Shown here piece by piece: positions 57,538 through 64,000 of a DNA stretch of 64,000 bases. Source of the stretch: Ambrosia x helenae (Eukaryota > Streptophyta > Magnoliopsida > Asterales > Asteraceae); assembly GCA_030844895.1 (NCBI GenBank), contig CM061228.1, forward strand, positions 39,009,463 to 39,073,462, written 5' to 3'. A program made the translations under genes and the position numbers. How positions within the stretch are numbered: position 1 is the first letter of the stretch; the number at the start of each line of letters is the position of its first letter. A model generated the notes under the pieces. The model did no database searches, was not told where the DNA came from, and worked only from the letters and a program-made list of their open reading frames with translations.

Positions 57538-58050
57538 TGTATGTGCGTATTAGGATCGATAACAAACAAAGATTGATCAAACAAGTTAGTTTCAGGTGCG
57601 GAAACCCTAAAACTATCACAAAATAATAATCAAACAGATTCAAACACACAGATCATCATTTTCAATCAATTTCATTAATAAAACACTTGTTTACACGCAG
57701 AATAGTGATTACAATCAAGGTTTAAACGTAAAACAATTTTAACAAAATCTAGAGAGAGTTTTCAGAAAGAGGAGGGAATAATAATCATCAAAGTTACATT
57801 CAAAAATGAACTTAACCTATTTATAGGCCTGCACATTCGCCCAAATTGTTCATGTGAATGTGCAGGTTCGCCCATATCAACTGGTCGAACCAAGTTCTTC
57901 AATAATCTATTCTTCATTCGTCCAGATCCACTTCCTTCGCACCTTTAAATCCTCCTTCGCACCCTCTACATTGTTCCTTCGCACCTTCGATATCTACAAA
58001 ACAAAATGTGTTTGACAATCCAAAGCTTTAGTCGCACTTTTGCATCTACA
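57538..58050 (-). repeat. 5' LTR of element B
   Basis: About three differences from the 3' LTR (for example ACACGCAG versus ACACGTAG, CATGTGAATG versus CATGCGAATG). Confidence 0.9.
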
Positions 58051-58055
58051 CCTTT

Positions 58056-58988
58056 CATTTGTTACTGAGATCTTGAGCCTTACTCCCCAAAAGAAATTAT
58101 ATATTGAAATGATCATTTGATTGAGAGTAGGCCCATACATTGCTTGTTTGAGAATTTGATAGATTTGATGCGTGCTAACACCCCGAAAGTAATAGGTGCA
58201 TGGATAATAAAGGCATTTAGGATTTCATTGTGTATTTTCCCTATCATTGTTTATTTTTGTCCACTCATAGTTATCCCTTAGTCACCTATGTTGAGCCTAA
58301 TTTTGTTTTCGTTTGTGGAAACCTATAGTGTATGTGTAAGCAAACCAATTGTCAAGTGTGATATATGCCAAAAAAAAAAAACAAAAAAACCTAGCCACAA
58401 TACAAGAGCTAGAAGAATACATGGTTTCAAATCAGGAATGTGGCAATATCTTAGAATTATCAAAAACATGAAGAAAGGCACGAGAAAAAAAACCCCATAA
58501 TTTTGTTGTTTATTAGTATGTGAAATAATCAATTGCTTTGTCTATGATTGTGTTTGAGCCACTTGTTAGCCTAAAAAATTCCCCACCTTTACCTAAGCCC
58601 AAAACCCATAAGTCCTTTAGATGTGTTCCTACATTTGTGTGAAGCGTGATTGTCTGTCAAACATATTAAAACAAGCATGTATCTCGATCATTGAGTGACT
58701 ATTTATGACTTTGAAACCGAGAGAAATGATCCATTGTGAGGGGTATGCAAAAATGTGAACTCGGATCTTAGTCGGATTTGGCTAGGCAATTTCTTGTTTC
58801 ATTAAATTGAGCAGCATCTAACCCTTGGAATGTAAATCTACCGAGAGGCGTAAGTCTTGTGAGTTAATGTATGACTATGGACCGTTTTCTGAGAATTAAT
58901 AAAAAAAAGGTTGGAAATTGTTTGATTTATTGGTCGGGTGAAACTAAGTTATTTGCTTGAGGGCAAGCAAACAATAAGTGTGGGGGTG
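58056..58988 (+). other. 3' end of element D: non-coding, then polypurine tract
   Basis: This continues D after the nested B. It ends CTTGAGGGCAAGCAAAC then AATAAGTGTGGGGGTG before the LTR, parallel to element C at 19640-19675. A lysine-rich open frame at 58288-58500 has no recognised homology and is treated as chance. Confidence 0.65.
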
Positions 58989-60197
58989 TGATCGGTTGGT
59001 TAAGAAATGTGCATTAAGATGTTTTAAAGTGATATTTAAGAGATGAAATGTTGTCGAATGGTAGTGCTTTGATATTATTTTGTTATTTCAGGTTTTGACA
59101 ACTTGGGAGTGCAAATATGCAGTTTTGGAGTAGCCCGGAAGAGACGTGGGAGACGAAACAAGCTAGGAAAGCCAAATTCAAGAAAAATGTTGTTGTTGGC
59201 GTATCCTACGCCATTTTGGCATATCCTGCACTAATGGCGTAGGAAGGGTGCAACCGGTCGTGTAGGGCAACAGAAAGTGGCTAAGGCAAAAAGAGGTTGG
59301 CGTAGCCTATGCCAATTTTGGCATAGGATACGCCAAATTCCGATGAGTTCAAATTCCAGCTCTTAATTGCACAAGTTATGACGGGGGTTACGAGGGGAAT
59401 CAATAAAAATCAATTCTTTTGACCAAAAAAATAAGGCATGTTCATCATTACCAATCATCTCTATTCATCGCAATCCATCCACCAACCATTTCACATCATC
59501 CTCTTGAAGATTCAAGCTCCATGACCATGAGTGGCTGATTCCCTTTGTATCACACTTGGGTGTAGACATTTAAAGTTCTAAGGTTATAACATTTAGGTAT
59601 TTCTTAAACTCCTAATTATGTTTATTGAGTATTTGAACAATTGTGTTGAATTGTGATTAATCTTATGTTGAAGCCATTTTAGTTAATTGATCTTGTGCCA
59701 ATTTCTAGTGTCATGAACATGAATCCTTGCTTTAACACAAACATAGGGTTGTATGTTCTAGTGTAACGAAGTATATTATTGTCCATCTTTGATGTTGATG
59801 ATTCTTGATACCTAAGCCTATTGAACAATCAACCCGTTAACACCAATCACATTAGATTTGTTTGACCCATTTGTGAAAACCTTAGACTTCACTTGTTGAA
59901 CCCGGGTGTAATCTTTTATTACCAATTGTTTACAATTCATTTTGATTCCATTACATGTTAATTTCAAGTTTTCTAAATAAACAAACTCTTCTCAAATCAA
60001 AAGTCTTAAATGAACACAAATATACAAGCTTCATAATTGACTAACTTCATAAAGTGACATCTTTTTAATCAAATAAACCCTATTTCACCGACCACAAACT
60101 CTTCGTGGTTCGGCACCCTTTGTTGCCACTACTACATTAGTTGAGGTAATATAGGACTTATAAATACTATCTTTGACCGGACGGCGACATCCGACCA
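58989..60197 (+). repeat. 3' LTR of element D
   Basis: Lacks the MITE (empty site near 59648). It contains extra ATCCTACGCCAATTTTGGCA-like units relative to the left LTR, including a near-perfect 17-bp inverted repeat at 59299-59315 and 59318-59334. Confidence 0.85.
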
Positions 60198-60202
60198 GTC
60201 TT

Positions 60203-62005
60203 CCCGATTCAAGATCTTCCGTACATCCTCATTCTGCGTTGAGGATTGCTGCGCATGTACTTCATGACCAGTGATGTGTATCTGTGTTGATAGTTGCCTA
60301 CGCATGATCCTCCACGGAATGGCTGCGTAGACACATGATCTGTGCTGTTTTATGGGATAGGGTTATCCTTAACTACGCCAGGATTTGATACCATATCCCT
60401 TCATATATATATATATATATATGTAACTTATATAAGTGGCAAAACATATAAATGTCTCGTTCAATTTGAGATTGTATAAATAGTTTATTGTCTTGTACTT
60501 GGGTGTTGATTTTGGAATAACCGTAGATATCTTGTGTTTTCTGGTTTGTACGAAAATAGAGGAAACTCTGCCCAAATTTCTATAAAATCCAAGACGCAAC
60601 GAACGTTCGTTGATGCATCATTTAATAATAAACTTGCTAAGTATTTAACAAGTGTATTTCGTCCAAATTGAAATTTTTTCAACAAATGATTATTTGTAAC
60701 AATAATGGCAAGTCTCGAACAATATTTCCAAAACAAATATATAGTGTTTGTCGAGCGTCAAATGTGTCGATCTCCAAAGGTTTCGGTAACTAGACAGTGT
60801 TTGTTGTTCAGATTTAAAATACATAAACGTTTGATTTCCTTGAGAACATTTTATGTAAAGCAGAGTTTCGAAATACTTGTAACACTCGGATTCGGGAAAA
60901 TAAGTAACAAATGTTATAAATCGGTTTTAATAACTACATTTGTATTTTCTTAAGGAGCATTTCATGTAGGAGCTCGCTACTCCTCATATATGACACTACT
61001 TAATCTAATTATGTTACATGCATTGGTTTATCAAATAATGTTATTTTGTTTGATCATTTCTGCTTTTGTGTACGAAATTTTCCTGTGGGAATTTCTGGGG
61101 AAAATGGTTTTCATAATTATATTTACGGATATTCGGTGTGGAATCCGCAAGGGAAAATAGTTTACAAAGAGAGTTTTTCAGAAGTTATTGTGGAATGCCC
61201 AGCGAGGATTCCACGGAAATTAAGTCTCATTTTGGATGTAGATGTTCGATCGACAAGAACCTAGTATATTTACCTTAGTCGAGTCAAAGGATAAAAATGG
61301 AATGGCCGACGAGGATTCCAAGGGGACTTTTACAAGATTTTTCCCAAATAACGTTTCAAGTAATGAAAATAAACTTTCTTAAAATGTTGATGAATATTTT
61401 CCCAATTTATTGAAATGAAACGGGTTTTATGAGAAATAAACATAAAGTCATGAACTCGCCAACTTTATGTTGAATTTTTTAAGCAACGACACGGTTGAAA
61501 TAAGCAATGTATTGGGATTGGAACCCTAGAAGGCTTAGTAAAGGTGTTCAAAATCAATATAAGTCTTAGTTGTATTATTCTGCTATGTAGCAAAGGTATC
61601 AAATGTTTACAACTGATGCGGATTCTGGGGATGTGAGCACAAACCTATTGCACTATATCATGAGGGAAATCATGTCAAACGTTCCCTTGTGATTTGAAAA
61701 TTTGTAGTTATGTTTTAACATTTTAGATTGTGATTTTTCAATTTGATTTACTAAATGTTCCTTTAACTTACGTTGAATAAGTAATTCAATCTTGTATATT
61801 TTGGTGGTCAAGTCAACATGTTTGCATTATAAAAAATTTTTGCGTAAATCGATCGGATATGTTTTCCCTCTAGGGTTTAGATATAAAAATTTATGATCCG
61901 TAGGTTTGAAATCTCATTCATCATTGGATTGCTTGCAAAGCGCTTGCCTCAGCTTTTCAAGGATCGTTTGGTTCACATGTTTTCTTTAAAGGAATTAGTT
62001 AGGTG
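60203..62005. other. Unclassified AT-rich sequence right of element D
   Basis: No supported gene. The first 30 bases (CCCGATTCAAGATCTTCCGT...) repeat the sequence left of D at about 47126-47155. A (TA)n run is at about 60404-60422. TGTAACACTCGGATTCGGG at about 60879 looks like an LTR start, but no partner was found. Two similar phrases around GCGAGGATTCCACGG (about 61203) and GACGAGGATTCCAAGG (about 61307) suggest a degenerate repeat. Confidence 0.4.
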
Positions 62006-62411
62006 TAGGGGTGTAAATGAGCCGAGCAGCTCGCGAGCTACGCGATATTGGCTTGGTAAAAAGCTCGAAACGAGCTGAGCCTTATCGAGCATGAGCCGAG
62101 CTTGAGCCTAACATATGAAGCTCGTCAGGCTCGACGAGCCTTAGTATAATATTAATTTTATTAATATTTTATACTATTTACCTCACATTTAAAGTTGTTT
62201 AATAAACGAGTCAAGCCGAGCTTTTGACTTATCGAGCTATCGAGCCTATTATTTATATTATTTAATTTAATATATTAACTAATAGCACTAAACGAGCCGA
62301 GCCCGAGCTTGAGATACCACTAACGAGCAGAGCTCGAGCTCTTATAAATTAATCGAGCTCGACCTCGAGCCTGGTCGAGCTCGGGCTCGGCTCGAGTCGT
62401 TTGCACCCCTA
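62006..62411. mobile_element. hAT-type MITE saturated with GAGCC/GAGCT motifs
   Basis: Ends TAGGGGTGTAAATGAGCC and GTCGTTTGCACCCCTA form an inverted repeat. The flanks GTTAGGTG and ATTAGGTA (6 of 8) look like a decayed duplication. The interior is full of CGAGCTCGAG-like words on both strands around an AT-rich middle. Confidence 0.7.
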
Positions 62412-63280
62412 ATTAGGTATTCTTTTACTTATTTTCTTTCCCATTATTTGCTTTGGTTTAGTATCATCGACTTATGTATAAGAACCATATAAATGGCCTA
62501 ATATTCAAAGTTTGTCTACTAATTATATGTATATCTCATTTGCTAATGATCAAAAAAAAGATTCCATAACAAAACCTTGGAATTAAAAAACTAACCATGA
62601 TTTATACAATTCATGGTATATGATATAGAACCTTATTAGATGTAACATTACATCTTCACCTACTGGTATGACCTTATGATGAAAATTGACCCAATGTACA
62701 TCGCAATGATACATAAGTGTTGTCATATTTGTAGGGTTTGCTCGCAAATTAAAGAAAGTTTGGTTACCGGTCCATTCGCTAATTAACGACATGGTAGCCA
62801 AGATGTTTAGATTTTATGGAACCGGAAAGATAGAGACATGTAAGGCAGGGACTATACAAAGCATTGGGTGCCTATTTTCATGTTCAAAGATAGTTCATTG
62901 TTTTGGTGATCACATCATCCACATATACTTTGATGCTTAAGTGAGATGTCACCCGCCCAAAAAAAATTTGGGTCCATGGATCTAGAAAGGCATGTTATCA
63001 CCAGCAAAGGTCCCCAACCAACAAGTTGATGGATGAATGATACATCTCAATCTTTCACAAACTATTTTGATCTTTTGTTGATGAAAAGAAACAAAATGTT
63101 TAGGCATTATATTTTGATATTTTGTTTTTGAATGAAAACAAAATGTTTTATATACTAGAGACTAGATTATACCCTGGGAGCGTCTCGCGCTTGAGAAATC
63201 TAATATGACACATCAATTTTACATATGAAATAGACTGATGCGCTTTACAGTTACATGCAGGAAAGCTTTGGGTAGCAACT
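62412..63280. other. Sequence without recognised features
   Basis: AT-rich. One short minus-strand frame (62801-62583) has no recognisable motif. Nothing else is supported. Confidence 0.5.
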
Positions 63281-63433
63281 AACCTAAAACAATTAACAAT
63301 ATATATTCAATGTTAACGCCTAACCTTAAACAATGTATAATTCTCATGTTAACATCTAATCTAAAACAATGTACAACTCTAATATTAATACCTAACCTAA
63401 AACAATGTTCAACTCCAATGCTAACACCTAACC
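63281..63433. repeat. 36-bp minisatellite, four units
   Basis: Units begin AACCTAAAACAATGTA... and end ...GTTAACACCT at 63281 (41 bp), 63322, 63358 and 63394, about 80% alike. Confidence 0.85.
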
Positions 63434-63526
63434 ATACTTGTTGAGTAGGGAATTTATTTATTTTTGGTTACGTATACAATAGGATTTTTAGGGTTTCTCA
63501 ACTAGGGTGAGGTTTTTCATTTTAGC

Positions 63527-63528
63527 CC

Positions 63529-63580
<52 letters not shown>
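63527..63580. repeat. (TA)n microsatellite
   Basis: About 50 bases of alternating TA. Confidence 0.95.
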
Positions 63581-63584
<4 letters not shown>

Positions 63585-63716
63585 GATGTCAAATGAAAAA
63601 AAAATGTCTTCTAGCAAGAAAAAGAACACATTTAAACCAATAGAAATCCTCCATTTAATAATTGTATTTAATGTTAAATTAATGATTAATGTATTGTAAC
63701 CCCTAAGACCATGTGT

Positions 63717-64000
63717 AGTGGGGGGCTTTATTTATAAAGCCCCCCTTCCTGATTGGTCCACGTGGCTGCTGAGTCAGCGTGGAGAGAGAAACTGAAAAAG
63801 GGGTGTAGTGGTGGGGCTTTATTTATAAAGCCCCTGATTGTGATTGGTTGATTTTTTTATTTTTTTTAATCTTTTAATTCAAAATAATTAAAATAAAATG
63901 CAAATAAATATAAAAAAATTACAAATAATAATAAAAACACACAACTAATATTAATTAAATAAAAAAAACAAACAAGTTAAATAAACTACAATACCAAATT
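63717..64000. mobile_element. Hairpin-bearing MITE-like element, cut by the window end
   Basis: It begins GACCATGTGTAGTGG and contains two near-identical hairpins: GGGGGCTTTAT / ATAAAGCCCCC at 63720-63745 and GGGGCTTTAT / ATAAAGCCCC at 63813-63834. Each is preceded by TGTAGTGG and followed by TGATTGG-type text. The right end is outside the window, so the family (possibly PIF/Harbinger-like) is not established. Confidence 0.45.

Larger units (their letters stand above)
51406..58050 (-). mobile_element. Element B: copia-type LTR element carrying one long unknown protein, nested in D
   Basis: Two 513-bp LTRs (51406-51918 and 57538-58050; TGTATGTGCG...TGCATCTACA) are flanked by CCTTT (51401-51405, 58051-58055) and differ at about three positions. 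On the minus strand the primer site TGGTATCAGAGT lies just inside the right LTR and a polypurine tract (GAGGGGAGTTT) inside the left, so it reads right to left. Coding is a single long protein, now broken once by frameshift and once by TAG, with no zinc knuckle, protease, integrase or polymerase. A 950-bp leader module matches the 3' region of element A. Confidence 0.9.
47183..60197 (+). mobile_element. Element D: old, gag-only Athila-like gypsy element, hosting a hAT MITE and element B
   Basis: LTRs (TGATCGGTTGG...CCGATCA-type ends) lie at 47183-48753 and 58989-60197, flanked by GTCTT (47178-47182, 60198-60202). The primer site is a variant of the tRNA-Asp type. The polypurine tract AAGTGTGGGGGTG abuts the right LTR after CTTGAGGGCAAGCAAAC, as in element C. 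It has only a degenerate gag with two zinc knuckles; no pol is found. The LTRs differ by several percent with indels, so this is the oldest LTR insertion in the window. Without nested elements it is about 6 kb. Confidence 0.85.

Noticed and set aside
58288..58500. Lysine-rich 70-codon ORF
   Set aside because: Lies in the 3' non-coding part of element D with poly-A runs; no homology is recognised.
60382..60393. Minus-strand primer-binding site TGGTATCAAATC
   Set aside because: About 10 of 12 match to the initiator-Met site, but no LTR pair or polypurine tract could be found around it.

Overview
This is a plant nuclear DNA window made almost entirely of transposable elements nested inside one another. 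I see no intact single-copy host gene. The organism is a flowering plant. Evidence: full Ty3/gypsy (Athila-like and chromovirus) and Ty1/copia-type LTR elements, a Mutator-like element (MULE), hAT-type MITEs, plant-style introns and tRNA-iMet/tRNA-Asp primer sites. Several element proteins resemble ones I recall from daisy-family (Asteraceae) genomes; that placement is inference.

Layout. A hAT-like MITE (322-1101) precedes a MULE whose terminal inverted repeats lie at 1226 and 44913, with a 9-bp target duplication. The MULE's own sequence is only about 2.8 kb. It holds a GRF-zinc-finger pseudogene on + (21373-21846) and a broken mudrA-like transposase on - (44624 down to 22295), arranged convergently. 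Three insertions split it. Element C (1528-21331, TSD GTCAA) is an Athila-like gypsy element with damaged gag-pol plus a second ORF, and it hosts copia-type element A (12752-18470, TSD AGTAC). Element F (22463-41287, TSD TTGTC) is a gag-only gypsy element, and it hosts element E (26751-37355, TSD GTAAC), an apparently intact and very young chromovirus. The third insertion is a probable solo LTR (41449-43667, TSD TTACA).

Right of the MULE lie a LINE reverse-transcriptase relic (45075-45457) and unclassified LTR-like sequence. Element D follows (47183-60197, TSD GTCTT), an old gag-only Athila-like element. Its left LTR carries a hAT MITE, and its body carries element B (51406-58050, TSD CCTTT). 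B is a copia-type element on - whose only coding region is a long protein without gag or pol motifs. The right end holds unclassified AT-rich sequence, another hAT-like MITE, a 36-bp minisatellite, a (TA)n tract and a hairpin-rich MITE cut by the window edge.

How the parts relate. Only E has everything needed to transpose. A, B, D and F lack pol, and C carries several lesions, yet the LTR pairs of A, B, C and F look 0-0.7% divergent by eye. This points to mobilisation in trans. LTR divergence orders the insertions consistently with the nesting: D oldest; F and B; C; then A and E youngest. Element names A-F are mine. Divergences are by-eye counts, not computed alignments.
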